Origin: Verrucosispora sp. NA02020 | GTDB taxonomy: Bacteria; Actinomycetota; Actinomycetes; Mycobacteriales; Micromonosporaceae | NCBI RefSeq assembly: GCF_013364215.1 | Contig: NZ_CP054923.1 | Coordinates: 5,890,001-5,954,000, forward strand | Direction: 5' to 3' | Length of the DNA: 64,000 nucleotides | Shown here: positions 34,332 through 42,537 of the stretch, piece after piece | How positions within the stretch are numbered: the stretch's first letter is position 1 | Layout of the letters: each line of letters begins with the position of its first letter | Made by a program: the position numbers and the translations under genes | Notes under the pieces: model-generated | What the model was told of the DNA's origin: nothing | Seen by the model: only the letters and a program-made list of their open reading frames with translations | The model's database searches: none

Positions 34332-35027
34332 ATGACGCGACGCAGTGTGCTGGTCACCGGGGGCACGGGCGGGCTGGGCGGGGCGGTTACCGCCGCGTTC
34401 GCCGAGGCGGGCTGGCGGGTGGTCGCGCCGCACCGCGACCGGTCGACGCCGGAGGCCGACCCCGAGGGCGACGCACCGGTCCGACCCGTCGCGGACCTCA
34501 CCGACCCGCAGGACGTCGCCCGCGCCGTCGAGGTGGCCGCCGGCGACCCCGACGCGCCGTTGCGCGCCGTGGTCAACCTGGTCGGCGGGTACGCCAGCGG
34601 TGGCCTGGTGCACGAGACCCCGATCGAGGAGTTCGAGCGGATGCTCACCCTCAACCTGCGCCCGACCCACCTGGTGACCCGGGCGGCCCTGCCGCACCTG
34701 GTCGCGGCCGGCGGCGGCGCGGTGGTGTGCGTGGCGGCCCGGGCGGCCCTCGCGCCGTTCCCCGGGGTGGCCGGCTACGTGACCGCCAAGGCCGCCGTGC
34801 TCGGTTTCGCCTCGGCTGTGGCGGTGGAGTACAAGGCTGCGGGCGTGCGCTGCAACACGGTGCTGCCCAGCGTCATCGACACGCCTTCCAACCGGACCGC
34901 GATGCCCGACGCCGACCACTCTCGCTGGGTGGTCCCCGCCGAGATCGCCTCGGTGATCCGCTTTCTGGCCTCCGACGATTCCGCGCCGACCAGCGGCGCC
35001 GCGGTGCCGGTCTACGGCCGGGCCTGA
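34332..35027 (+). CDS. Short-chain dehydrogenase/reductase
   Basis: 231 residues, Rossmann fold. Cofactor loop TGGTGGLG (9-16), VNLVGGYASGG in place of the usual NNAG, catalytic Tyr-x3-Lys in GYVTAKAAV, then LPSVIDTPSNR. It is an NAD(P)-dependent oxidoreductase of unknown substrate. The active-site Ser region reads VVCVAARAA, i.e. Ala replaces the usual Ser, which could impair catalysis. Divergent from the murR-like gene; its 3' end overlaps the next minus-strand gene by 16 bases. Confidence 0.86.
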   Translation: MTRRSVLVTGGTGGLGGAVTAAFAEAGWRVVAPHRDRSTPEADPEGDAPVRPVADLTDPQDVARAVEVAAGDPDAPLRAVVNLVGGYASGGLVHETPIEEFERMLTLNLRPTHLVTRAALPHLVAAGGGAVVCVAARAALAPFPGVAGYVTAKAAVLGFASAVAVEYKAAGVRCNTVLPSVIDTPSNRTAMPDADHSRWVVPAEIASVIRFLASDDSAPTSGAAVPVYGRA

Positions 35028-35818
35028 ATCGCGACCGGCCCGGTCGCCCACGGCAGGGCCTGGATCGGGACCAGCGCGGTCGCCGGACCGGGCAGCCACG
35101 GCCTGACCCGCCGTGGACCCGGCTCGTCCGGCTCGTCGTCGGCGGGAAGCCATGCGGCGAGATGGTCACGGATCTCGCGGGCCACCAGGTCCGCCGGCCG
35201 GTCCCCGTCGACCGGTACGAAGCCCGGCGACTCCGGCAGGGTGCGGTAGGCGAGGTCGGCGGCGGTCAGGTAGGGCAGGCTCTCCTGGTCGGTGCCGCGC
35301 CGCTCGATCCGCCGGTACGCCTCGGACGGCGGCACCGTCAACAGGAACGTCACCTGCGGCTGCGGGAAGACCCGGTACGCGGCCCGGACCAGCCGCTCCC
35401 AGCGCTGGCCCCCGTGTGCCCGCAGGCTCGCGTACTGGCATGCGGCGTACCGGTCCATCACCGCCACCCGGCCGGTGCACAGGCTGCCGAGCAGGGCCAT
35501 GGCGATGGCGAGCCAGCGCAGCACGGACTCCAGCAGCAGCATGCCGTCGCGCCCGACCAGTCCCTGGGCGTCCGGTCGGCCGAGCCGGTGCGCGGCTCGC
35601 CCCAACCAGAGACGCCCCCCGGCGTTGCGGTGATAGGTGGCCGGGTGGCCGGCCGCGGTGAGCGCCTCGGCGAGCCGGTGCGCCTGAGTGGTCTTGCCCG
35701 AGCCGTCCACGCCGATCAGGGCCACGGTGCGCAGTCGGGCCGTGCCGCACCGAATACCCGTCGATCTGGCCACTCTCGACAGGATATCCGAGCCCCGCAT
35801 CACGGCCGGGAGGTTCAT
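35012..35818 (-). CDS. Thymidylate kinase-like P-loop protein
   Basis: 268 residues. Walker A GVDGSGKTTQ, the NMP-kinase DRY motif in VMDRYAACQY, FLLTVPPSEAYRRI, a short LID-like RRGTDQESLPYL, VDGDRPADLVAREI. Overall TMK-like, but the N-terminal ~30 residues and the Pro-rich tail are extra, and the AMP-binding part is shortened, so the substrate may be another nucleotide or lipid/sugar. Weak ribosome site; ATG 35818 or ATG 35800. Convergent overlap of 16 bases with the SDR gene. Confidence 0.8.
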   Translation of the reverse strand: MNLPAVMRGSDILSRVARSTGIRCGTARLRTVALIGVDGSGKTTQAHRLAEALTAAGHPATYHRNAGGRLWLGRAAHRLGRPDAQGLVGRDGMLLLESVLRWLAIAMALLGSLCTGRVAVMDRYAACQYASLRAHGGQRWERLVRAAYRVFPQPQVTFLLTVPPSEAYRRIERRGTDQESLPYLTAADLAYRTLPESPGFVPVDGDRPADLVAREIRDHLAAWLPADDEPDEPGPRRVRPWLPGPATALVPIQALPWATGPVAIQARP

Positions 35819-35936
35819 CCCGTTATGTGGTTGATCGCGCCCTTACCCGCGCCGCACAGGTGTGGGCGACCGGATTGCCGGGTACCGATCCGGCATCCCA
35901 CCGGTAGCACTGAACGAGTTCGACGGGAGAGGCGAC

Positions 35937-36521
35937 ATGGCCGAGCGCGACGACGAGACTCTCCTGCACACACTGAAGAAGGTCGCCGCCGTGCTCAAGC
36001 AGTCGGACATTCCGTTCGCACTCGGCGGCAGCTTCGCCGTGTACGCGCACGGCGGTCACTCCAGCGAGCACGACGTCGACTTCCTCATCCGTGAGCCCGA
36101 CGTCGAAGCCGCCCTGGAGGCGCTGGTGGCGGCCGGGTTCACCGCCGAGCGGCCCCCGGAGGACTGGCTGGTCAAGGTCTACGACGGCGGCCGGATGGTG
36201 GACCTGATCCACCGCCCGATCGAGACCCCGGTGACCGAGGAGACCTTCGCCGACACGGTCGTGCGGCCGGTCGACGCCATCCACATGCCGGTGCTGTCCG
36301 CCTCACAGTTGATGGTGCACAAACTGCTCAGCTTCTCCCAGCACTACTGCGACTTCGCGCGAGGGCTGCCGCTGGCCCGGTCGCTGCGGGAGCAGATCGA
36401 CTGGGAACGGGTACGCAAGGAGACGCAGCACTCGCCGTACGCGGAGGCGTTCCTGGTGCTGCTGGACAGGCTGGACGTCGTGCCCGACGGCGGCACGGCC
36501 GACGGGAGGGGAACACCGTGA
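35937..36521 (+). CDS. Nucleotidyltransferase-fold protein
   Basis: 194 residues. NTase core: LKQSDIPFALGGSFAVYAHGGHSSEHDVDFLIREPD, with the GG-S and D-x-D motif, followed by AALEALVAAGFTAER and VDLIHRP. Similar to MazG/AbiEii-like and lincosamide-type nucleotidyltransferases; target unknown (toxin-like AMPylation is possible but not shown). ATG 35937 with GGGAGAGG upstream; the longer frame lacks a ribosome site. First of a series coupled by GTGA to the BON-domain gene. Confidence 0.82.
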   Translation: MAERDDETLLHTLKKVAAVLKQSDIPFALGGSFAVYAHGGHSSEHDVDFLIREPDVEAALEALVAAGFTAERPPEDWLVKVYDGGRMVDLIHRPIETPVTEETFADTVVRPVDAIHMPVLSASQLMVHKLLSFSQHYCDFARGLPLARSLREQIDWERVRKETQHSPYAEAFLVLLDRLDVVPDGGTADGRGTP

Positions 36522-36793
36522 CCACGTACCGCGACCCCGGCGCCGGGCCGCCGGACGAGTACGTCGAGGCGGAGATCCACCGGCTGCTCGCCGAGGATCC
36601 CGCCGTCGCCGAGCAGGGCATCTCCGTGATCCGTACGGAACGCGGTCTGGTGCTCCGGGGTGAGGTGGAGAGCGCCCACCGGCGGGAGGAGATCCTGCGC
36701 CGGGTGGCCGAGCGCTTCCCCGAGGAGCCGGTCACCAGCGACATCGGGGTGATCCGCACGCAGGCGCCCACTGAGATCGAGCAACTGCCCTGA
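36518..36793 (+). CDS. BON-domain protein
   Basis: 91 residues, short protein made of a single BON-like fold: EYVEAEIHRLLAEDPAVAEQGISVIRTERGLVLRGEVESAHRREEILRRVAERFP ... SDIGV. The pattern alpha-beta-beta-GEV-x5-HRREEILRRVAE is typical of BON domains, which bind membranes or partner proteins. No signal peptide, so cytoplasmic. GTG 36518 overlaps the nucleotidyltransferase stop by 4 bases (GTGA), so it is coupled to it. Confidence 0.78.
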   Translation: MTTYRDPGAGPPDEYVEAEIHRLLAEDPAVAEQGISVIRTERGLVLRGEVESAHRREEILRRVAERFPEEPVTSDIGVIRTQAPTEIEQLP

Positions 36794-36802
36794 GGAGGCG
36801 CG

Positions 36803-37579
36803 ATGGCTATCCGGATCGCCGCGGTGGGCGACGTACACGTGGACGAGGATGTGGTCGGCCGTTTCCGGCCGGCCCTGGAGGAACTGCCGGACAAGGCCGA
36901 CGCGCTGCTGCTCGCCGGTGACCTGACCCGGCACGGCACCGAGGCGGAGGCCCGGTGCGTGGCACGGGAGTTCGGCGGGCTGGGGGTACCGGTCATCGCC
37001 GTACTCGGCAACCACGACCACCAGTGCGACCAGGTGCCGCAGGTGGTCGGCGCGTTGCAGGAGGCGGGGATCATCGTGCTGGAGGGCGACGGCGTGGTGC
37101 TGGACTGCGCCGGCGGCCGACTCGGCGTCGCCGGGGTGAAGGGCTTCGGCGGCGGGTTCGCCGGTCGGTGCGCCAGCGACTTCGGCGAACCGGAGATGAA
37201 GGCGTTCGTCCGCACCACGACCGAGAGCGCGGACCGGCTGAGTGCCGCGCTGCGCTCACTGGACTGCGACACGTTGGTGGCGTTGACCCACTATTCGCCG
37301 GTGCCGGACACGCTGGCCGGGGAGCCGCTGGAGATCTACCCGTTCCTGGGCTGCTACCAGCTCGGGCAGGCGGTCGACTCGGCACCCACCGCGCTGGCCC
37401 TGCACGGGCACGCGCACCACGGCTCGGAGCGCGGCACGACGCCGGGCGGGGTGCGCGTCCGCAACGTCGCACACCCGGTGATCAAGCAGGCGTACAGCGT
37501 CTTCCATCTGGGTGAAGACCTTGATCAGCCGCAGGTTTCCGGAGTCGGAGTGGGGGGTATTCAGCAAACATGGAGCTGA
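36803..37579 (+). CDS. Calcineurin-like metallophosphoesterase
   Basis: 258 residues. Metal-ligand motifs in order: GDVHVD, LLAGDLTRHG, VLGNHDHQ, LTHYSPVP, HGHAHHG. The mature core looks complete and active. Substrate unknown; the family includes phosphodiesterases for cyclic nucleotides, nucleotides and proteins. ATG 36803 follows GAGGAGG. The last three codons overlap the start of the 47-residue membrane protein gene, so it sits in the same operon. Confidence 0.9.
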   Translation: MAIRIAAVGDVHVDEDVVGRFRPALEELPDKADALLLAGDLTRHGTEAEARCVAREFGGLGVPVIAVLGNHDHQCDQVPQVVGALQEAGIIVLEGDGVVLDCAGGRLGVAGVKGFGGGFAGRCASDFGEPEMKAFVRTTTESADRLSAALRSLDCDTLVALTHYSPVPDTLAGEPLEIYPFLGCYQLGQAVDSAPTALALHGHAHHGSERGTTPGGVRVRNVAHPVIKQAYSVFHLGEDLDQPQVSGVGVGGIQQTWS

Positions 37580-37713
37580 TTCTCTGGATTCTCGCAGTCG
37601 TACTGGTGGTCTCCGGCATCCTCGCGCTGTTCCGCCGGCAGATCCTGTGGGGCATCGTCCTCATCGTTGTTGGCCTGCTCGTGGGCCCGGGTGGTGTGAG
37701 CATCTTCAGTTGA
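37570..37713 (+). CDS. 47-residue membrane microprotein with GPGG motif
   Basis: ATG 37570 to TGA 37713: two hydrophobic segments (LILWILAVVLVVSGILALF and ILWGIVLIVVGLLVG) joined by RRQ, ending GPGGVSIFS. The LFRRQILWGIVLIVVGLLVGPGG pattern is one I recall as conserved among short actinobacterial proteins, so it is likely a genuine gene. It overlaps the phosphoesterase gene by 10 bases and may be translationally coupled. Function unknown. Confidence 0.75.
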   Translation: MELILWILAVVLVVSGILALFRRQILWGIVLIVVGLLVGPGGVSIFS

Positions 37714-37923
37714 CGTGGCGGCGCAACGCGTCGCCTGTCCCGGACCCGCCGGGGTCGTCGTGACCGGAACTCCGTCCTCCCGACAGGAGTCACCGGCCAC
37801 GGCGACCCCGGCGTGCTTGCGTCCGGGCCCGGTCCGCGTCGCGGGCCGCGGATACCGCCGATCCACCGAGGCGGAAGCCCGCCCTGCCGGTGGGGTTTGC
37901 CGGCCTGACCGACGGAGAAGCAG

Positions 37924-38424
37924 GTGAGCATGCGAACGAGTGCGAGCGACACCCGGCGAGGCGGCGCCCGGCAGTGGTGGGCGTTGGCCGGGTTCGCGGC
38001 GGCGGTCATCGCGGCAGCGGTCATCGGCAACCTGGCCGCCGTCGGCGCTGCGGACGAGTACCGCAGCGTCGAGCAGCCCTCCTGGGCACCCCCGTCCTGG
38101 TTGTTCGGCCCGGTCTGGACGCTGCTGTACGTGACCATCGCGCTGGCCGGCTGGCTCGTCTGGCGCCGGGTCGGTTTCGGCCCGGCCGTGCTCGCCTGGG
38201 TGGTACAGCTGGCGCTCAACGCCGCCTGGACCCCGCTGTTCTTCGGTGCCGGGCGGTACGGCCTGGCCTTCGCGGAGATCGTGCTGCTGTGGTTGGCGAT
38301 CGGCGTGACCGTCCTGCTGTTCCGGCGGGTCAGCACCGCGGCGGCCGTCCTGCTGCTGCCCTACTGGGCCTGGGTGACCTTCGCGGCGGCGCTGAACTAC
38401 TCGATCTGGCAACTCAACGGCTGA
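37924..38424 (+). CDS. TspO/MBR-like membrane protein
   Basis: 166 residues. Five membrane segments with the TspO signature: QPSWAPPSWLFGPVWTLLYVTIALAGWLVW and QLALNAAWTPLFFGAGRYGLAFAEIVLLWLAI. Family members bind tetrapyrroles/cholesterol-like ligands and act in stress responses. GTG 37924 has GGAG 7 bases upstream. It is preceded by a 210-base spacer without gene. Confidence 0.9.
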   Translation: MSMRTSASDTRRGGARQWWALAGFAAAVIAAAVIGNLAAVGAADEYRSVEQPSWAPPSWLFGPVWTLLYVTIALAGWLVWRRVGFGPAVLAWVVQLALNAAWTPLFFGAGRYGLAFAEIVLLWLAIGVTVLLFRRVSTAAAVLLLPYWAWVTFAAALNYSIWQLNG

Positions 38425-38425
38425 C

Positions 38426-38458
38426 CCGCCCGACGGCCCCTGCCGACCAGACGGGCGG
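38426..38458 (+). terminator. Weak hairpin after TspO
   Basis: CCGCCCG / CGGGCGG 7-bp stem with a 19-base loop, starting 2 bases past the stop. Confidence 0.4.
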
Positions 38459-38544
38459 ATCGCCCCGATCAGCAGCAGGCCACGTCCGGCACCCTTCGCG
38501 ATCGTGCCGAGGCAGCCATCCGCATCCGCGCACCGACCGCCCGT

Positions 38545-38606
38545 GTTGATCAAGAAGTTTGGTCACGGAGCGGGACGACTCAGGGTGCAAACTTCTTGGT
38601 CAACTC
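38545..38606. repeat. Intergenic repeat family B copy 3 (inverted)
   Basis: Reads TTGATCAAGAAGTTTGGTC ... GGTGCAAACTTCTTGGTCA, the reverse complement of copies B1 and B2. Sits in the 601-base gap between TspO and the sugar-binding protein. Confidence 0.85.
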
Positions 38607-38935
38607 CTGCGGACCCGACCCGTTGAGGGTGCGGTCGACCGTCGACGTGGGTCGGCCGTCGGGAATAGGTCGACCGGCGGCGGGTCGCCCTGTCACAGTG
38701 CACCGGGTATTGGGAGTGGGGCGGCGGCAGCAGGTCGCGCCATGACAATCGGCGGCCCTTGGGAGTGGGGCGGGCGTGAGCGTGGGCTTGTCCGGGGGGT
38801 GGTCCGTCGGGCCTGGAGGTCGGGGACGCCGATCGACGAGGGTGATCGCCGACGCTGGGAGCGCACCCACGCAGCGACGACAGGTTTCCGGATTGTTACT
38901 CGGTCGTGTCCGTCCCAGGGCTGGACCGCGCGAGA
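38607..38935. other. Spacer upstream of the sugar ABC operon
   Basis: No gene is supported. The 15-base sequence TTGGGAGTGGGGCGG occurs twice, at 38710-38724 and 38759-38773, 49 bases apart, with no obvious role. TTGTTACTC at 38894-38902 is the only AT-rich patch and may belong to the operon promoter. Confidence 0.4.
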
Positions 38936-38949
38936 TGCAAGCGCTTACA
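38936..38949. promoter_or_regulatory. LacI-family operator for the sugar ABC operon
   Basis: TGCAAGCGCTTACA has the symmetric CG centre typical of LacI/GalR operators and lies 77 bases before the binding-protein start. The LacI-type gene at 42538 in the same operon direction is the likely repressor. Confidence 0.65.
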
Positions 38950-39025
38950 TGTGAAAACGCCCATCGGACCGGCGCCAGGTCACCGGATGCGATCCCGGCC
39001 GGCGCCGGCTAGGAAGGAGGACGGC

Positions 39026-40381
39026 ATGGCAGTCTTTGCCAGGCCACGCCAGGCCCTCGTGATCGCCGGCGCGCTCGGACTGGCGCTCGGCGCCACCGCC
39101 TGCGGCACCGGCAGCAGCACCAGTAGCGGCAACAACACCAACGCCGATTCCGCCGAGTGTGCCCCGTACGAGAAGTACCAGGGCCACGACGGCAAGAAGG
39201 TGTCGATCTACTCGTCGATCCGGGACATCGAGGCCGACCGGCTGGACGAGTCGTGGAAGCAGTTCGAAGAGTGCACCGGCATCGAGATCAACCACGAGGG
39301 CAGTGGTGAGTTCGAGGCGCAGCTGCCCGTACGCGTCGACGGCGGCAACGCCCCCGACCTGGCGTTCATCCCCCAGCCCGGTCTGATCCAGCGGTTCGCC
39401 GAGCGGGACCAGATCAAGGCCGCCGGCGCCGAGACCAAGGCGATGGCCGAGGAGAACTACCCGGCCGACTGGCTGACGTACAGCACGGTCAACGGCACCT
39501 TCTACGGCGCGCCGCTCGGCTCGAACGTGAAGTCCTTCGTCTGGTACTCGCCGAAGATGTTCCAGGAGAAGGGCTGGGCCGTCCCGACCACCTGGGACGA
39601 GATGATCAAGCTCAGCGACACGATCGCGGACAGCGGCACCAAGCCGTGGTGCGCCGGGATCGAGTCCGGCGAGGCCACCGGCTGGCCGGCCACCGACTGG
39701 ATCGAAGACCTGATGCTGCGTACGCAGACTCCCGAGGTCTACGACCAGTGGACCAAGCACGAGATCCCGTTCAACGACCCCCGGGTCGCCGAGGCGCTCG
39801 ACCGCGCCGGCACCATCCTGAAGAACGAGAAGTACGTCAACGGCGGCTTCGGCGGGGTGCGCAGCATCGCCACCACCTCCTTCCAGGAGGCGGGCGTTCC
39901 GATCACGGCCGGCAAGTGCGCGCTGCACCGGCAGGCCTCGTTCTACGCCAACCAGTGGCCGCAGGGCACGCGGGTGGCCGAGGACGGCGACGTGTTCGCG
40001 TTCTACTTCCCGGCCATCGACCCGGCCAAGGGCAAGCCGGTCCTGGGCGGCGGCGAGTTCGTGACGGCGTTCAGCGACCGTCCCGAGGTGCAGGCGGTGC
40101 AGACGTACCTCGCCTCCGGTGAGCACGCCAACAGCCGCGCGAAGATCGGCGACTGGGTGTCGGCCAACAACAAGCTCGACCTGGCCAACGTCGCGAACCC
40201 GATCGACAAGCTGTCCGTGGAGCTTCTCCAGGACGACAGCTCGGTCTTCCGCTTCGACGGGTCCGACCTGATGCCGGCGGCCGTCGGCAACGGCACCTTC
40301 TGGAAGGGCATGGTCGAGTGGATCAACGGGCGGGACACCGCCACGGTCCTCCAGGGCATCGAGAGCAGCTGGCCCAAGTAA
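39026..40381 (+). CDS. Alpha-glucoside-type ABC transporter binding lipoprotein
   Basis: 451 residues. Lipoprotein signal with lipobox LGATAC then G (Cys processed), followed by a Ser/Asn/Thr-rich stretch. Extracellular solute-binding fold: YEKYQGHDGKKVSIYSSIRDIEADRLDESW, GNAPDLAFIPQPGLIQRFAE, WYSPKMFQEKGW-type KGWAVPTTWDEMIKL, WPATDWIEDLMLRTQ, EFVTAFSDRPEVQAVQTYL. Its length and AglE-like features (GGFGGVRSIATTSFQEAG) suggest alpha-glucosides such as maltose, sucrose or trehalose. ATG 39026 has AGGAAGGAGG 5 bases upstream. Confidence 0.9.
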   Translation: MAVFARPRQALVIAGALGLALGATACGTGSSTSSGNNTNADSAECAPYEKYQGHDGKKVSIYSSIRDIEADRLDESWKQFEECTGIEINHEGSGEFEAQLPVRVDGGNAPDLAFIPQPGLIQRFAERDQIKAAGAETKAMAEENYPADWLTYSTVNGTFYGAPLGSNVKSFVWYSPKMFQEKGWAVPTTWDEMIKLSDTIADSGTKPWCAGIESGEATGWPATDWIEDLMLRTQTPEVYDQWTKHEIPFNDPRVAEALDRAGTILKNEKYVNGGFGGVRSIATTSFQEAGVPITAGKCALHRQASFYANQWPQGTRVAEDGDVFAFYFPAIDPAKGKPVLGGGEFVTAFSDRPEVQAVQTYLASGEHANSRAKIGDWVSANNKLDLANVANPIDKLSVELLQDDSSVFRFDGSDLMPAAVGNGTFWKGMVEWINGRDTATVLQGIESSWPK

Positions 40382-40388
40382 GTCCAGT

Positions 40389-40422
40389 GGTGGGCCGGTC
40401 CGCGAGCGCGGGCCGGCCCACC
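40389..40422 (+). other. Intercistronic hairpin after the binding-protein gene
   Basis: 16-bp near-perfect stem (GGTGGGCCGG then CCGCG, one T-G pair) with a 2-base loop. Hairpins here typically stabilise the binding-protein mRNA or partly terminate transcription, so that the binding protein exceeds the permeases. Confidence 0.7.
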
Positions 40423-40450
40423 GGCTCTGCCGACACCTCTGGGAGGGTTG

Positions 40451-41506
40451 ATGAACTTCGACTTCGCCGCACAGGCGCCGAAACTGATGATGTTGCTGTG
40501 GGGGCTGGTCGCCTTCGCAGTGGTGGTCGGCGGCCTGCTCATCCTGCTCGACGTGGTACCGGCGTTCTTCGCCCGGCGCCGTGAGGCGCAACTCGTCGCG
40601 GCCTCCGCCGGCGGCGGCGTGCCCCTGCCCCGCCGGACCAAGCCCCGGGAGGGGCTGTTCGCTCTCTTCTTCCTGCTGCCGACCGTACTGCTGCTGATGA
40701 TCGGCCTGGTCGTCCCGGCGATCCGCACCACGCTCCTGTCCTTCATGGACGGCGGCAGCCAGAACTGGGTCGGTCTGGACAACTACCGCTGGATGTTCGC
40801 CGAGGACGCGATCGTCCGGGTACTGATCAACACGCTGGTCTGGGTGACGCTGGTCCCGCTGGTCGCCACCGGCATGGGCCTGCTCTACGCCGTGCTGGTC
40901 GACAAGGCCCGGCTGGAGTCGCTGGCGAAGTCGCTGATCTTCATGCCGATGGCGATCTCGTTCGTGGGCGCCGCCATCATCTGGCGGTTCGTCTACGCCT
41001 ATCGGGGTGAGGGCCAGGAACAGATCGGTCTGCTCAACCAGATCGTCGTCAGCCTCGGCGGCGAACCCCGACAGTGGCTGCTCGACTCACCACTGAACAC
41101 GCTGCTGCTCATCGTGATCATGGTCTGGATCCAGGCCGGATTCGCCATGGTGGTGCTCTCCGCGGCGATCAAGTCCATTCCGGCCGACATCGTGGAGGCG
41201 GCCCGCCTCGACGGGGTCACCCCCTGGCAGATGTTCCGGCAGATCACCGTGCCCAGCATCCGGCCGGCCATGATCGTCGTCGTGGTCACCATCTCGATCG
41301 CCACGCTGAAGGTCTTCGACATCGTCCGCACCACGACCAACGGCAACTACGACACCAGCGTGATCGCGAACGAGATGTACAACCAGGCGTTCCGGTACGG
41401 CCAGAACGGGCAGGGATCCGCCCTCGCGGTCTTCCTCTTCATCCTGGTGCTACCGATCGTGATCTTCCAGATCCGGAACCTGCGTCAGCAGCGACGGGAG
41501 GGCTGA
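40451..41506 (+). CDS. Sugar ABC transporter permease (AglF/MalF-like)
   Basis: 351 residues, about seven membrane segments. First helix near 10-38 is followed by a long loop, and the EAA loop that docks the ATPase is EAARLDGVTPWQMFRQITVPSI. ATG 40451 has GGGAGGG close upstream. One base separates its stop (TGA) from the next permease start. No ATPase gene is present in the window; actinomycetes commonly share one MsiK-type ATPase among sugar importers. Confidence 0.93.
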   Translation: MNFDFAAQAPKLMMLLWGLVAFAVVVGGLLILLDVVPAFFARRREAQLVAASAGGGVPLPRRTKPREGLFALFFLLPTVLLLMIGLVVPAIRTTLLSFMDGGSQNWVGLDNYRWMFAEDAIVRVLINTLVWVTLVPLVATGMGLLYAVLVDKARLESLAKSLIFMPMAISFVGAAIIWRFVYAYRGEGQEQIGLLNQIVVSLGGEPRQWLLDSPLNTLLLIVIMVWIQAGFAMVVLSAAIKSIPADIVEAARLDGVTPWQMFRQITVPSIRPAMIVVVVTISIATLKVFDIVRTTTNGNYDTSVIANEMYNQAFRYGQNGQGSALAVFLFILVLPIVIFQIRNLRQQRREG

Positions 41507-41507
41507 G

Positions 41508-42473
41508 ATGACCACCACCACTCCCCCGGTCGCCGCCGGCGCCCAGGACACCAACGGCCCGTCGACGCGGGCGTCCCGGGTACGCAAGCGGCTGAACAGC
41601 CGTACCGCGACCGTGGTCGCGATCGTCATCGCGGTCGTCTGGACCATCCCGACGTTCGGCCTGCTCGTCTCCTCGTTCCGGCCGGAGCCCCAACTCAAGA
41701 CCACCGGCTGGTGGACGTTCTTCCGGGACCCGCAGTTCACCCTGCAGAACTACCAGGACGTGCTGTTCGGACAGGCATCCGGCTCGGGACAACTCGCCAA
41801 CTACTTCGTCAACTCGCTGGTCATCACCCTGCCGTCGGTACTGTTCCCGCTCGCGTTCGCCGCGCTGGCCGCGTACGCGCTGGCGTGGATCAACTTCCGC
41901 GGCCGGGACTGGGTCTACATCGGCATCTTCGCGCTCCAGATCGTGCCGTTGCAGATGGCGCTGGTGCCACTGTTGAGCTTCTTCTCGCGCGGAGTCAGCA
42001 TCGGCGGCGTCACCCTGATGCCCGCCTGGAACCTCGACGGCGCGCAGAACTTCGCCCAGGTGTGGTTCGCGCACACCTGTTTCGCGTTGCCCTTCGCCGT
42101 GTTCCTGCTGCACAACTTCATCTCGCAGCTACCGAAGGACCTGATGGAGGCGGCGCGGGTCGACGGGGCCACCCATCCCAGGATCTTCCGCACCATCGTG
42201 TTGCCGCTGGTGGCGCCCGCGCTGGCCGCGTTCGGCATCTTCCAGTTCCTCTGGGTCTGGAACGACCTGCTGGTCGCGCTCATCTTCGCCGGTGGCAGCG
42301 ACGTCACCGCACCACTCACCGTCCGGCTGGCCGAACTGGCCGGTACGCGCGGCAACGAGTGGCAACGGCTGACCGCCGGGGCGTTCGTCTCGATCGTCGT
42401 ACCGCTGATCGTGTTCCTGTCGTTGCAGCGTTACTTCGTTCGAGGGCTGCTCGCCGGCAGCGTCAAGGGCTGA
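41508..42473 (+). CDS. Sugar ABC transporter permease (AglG/MalG-like)
   Basis: 321 residues, six membrane segments after a hydrophilic N-terminus. EAA loop EAARVDGATHPRIFRTIVLPLVAP, and the C-terminus RYFVRGLLAGSVKG typical of MalG-type permeases. Together with the preceding permease it forms the membrane core of the importer. Operon stops with a strong hairpin at 42477 before the regulator gene. Confidence 0.94.
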   Translation: MTTTTPPVAAGAQDTNGPSTRASRVRKRLNSRTATVVAIVIAVVWTIPTFGLLVSSFRPEPQLKTTGWWTFFRDPQFTLQNYQDVLFGQASGSGQLANYFVNSLVITLPSVLFPLAFAALAAYALAWINFRGRDWVYIGIFALQIVPLQMALVPLLSFFSRGVSIGGVTLMPAWNLDGAQNFAQVWFAHTCFALPFAVFLLHNFISQLPKDLMEAARVDGATHPRIFRTIVLPLVAPALAAFGIFQFLWVWNDLLVALIFAGGSDVTAPLTVRLAELAGTRGNEWQRLTAGAFVSIVVPLIVFLSLQRYFVRGLLAGSVKG

Positions 42474-42476
42474 CAC

Positions 42477-42520
42477 CCCGGGTGGTGCCGCCGTCGACGG
42501 CGACGGCGGCACCACCCGGG
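42477..42520 (+). terminator. 20-bp perfect hairpin between permease and lacI-like gene
   Basis: 20-base stem beginning CCCGGGTGGTGCCGCC with an ACGG loop, starting 4 bases past the permease stop. It could terminate or reduce transcription into the regulator gene. Confidence 0.85.
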
Positions 42521-42537
42521 ACATGAGCGGGGTAAGC

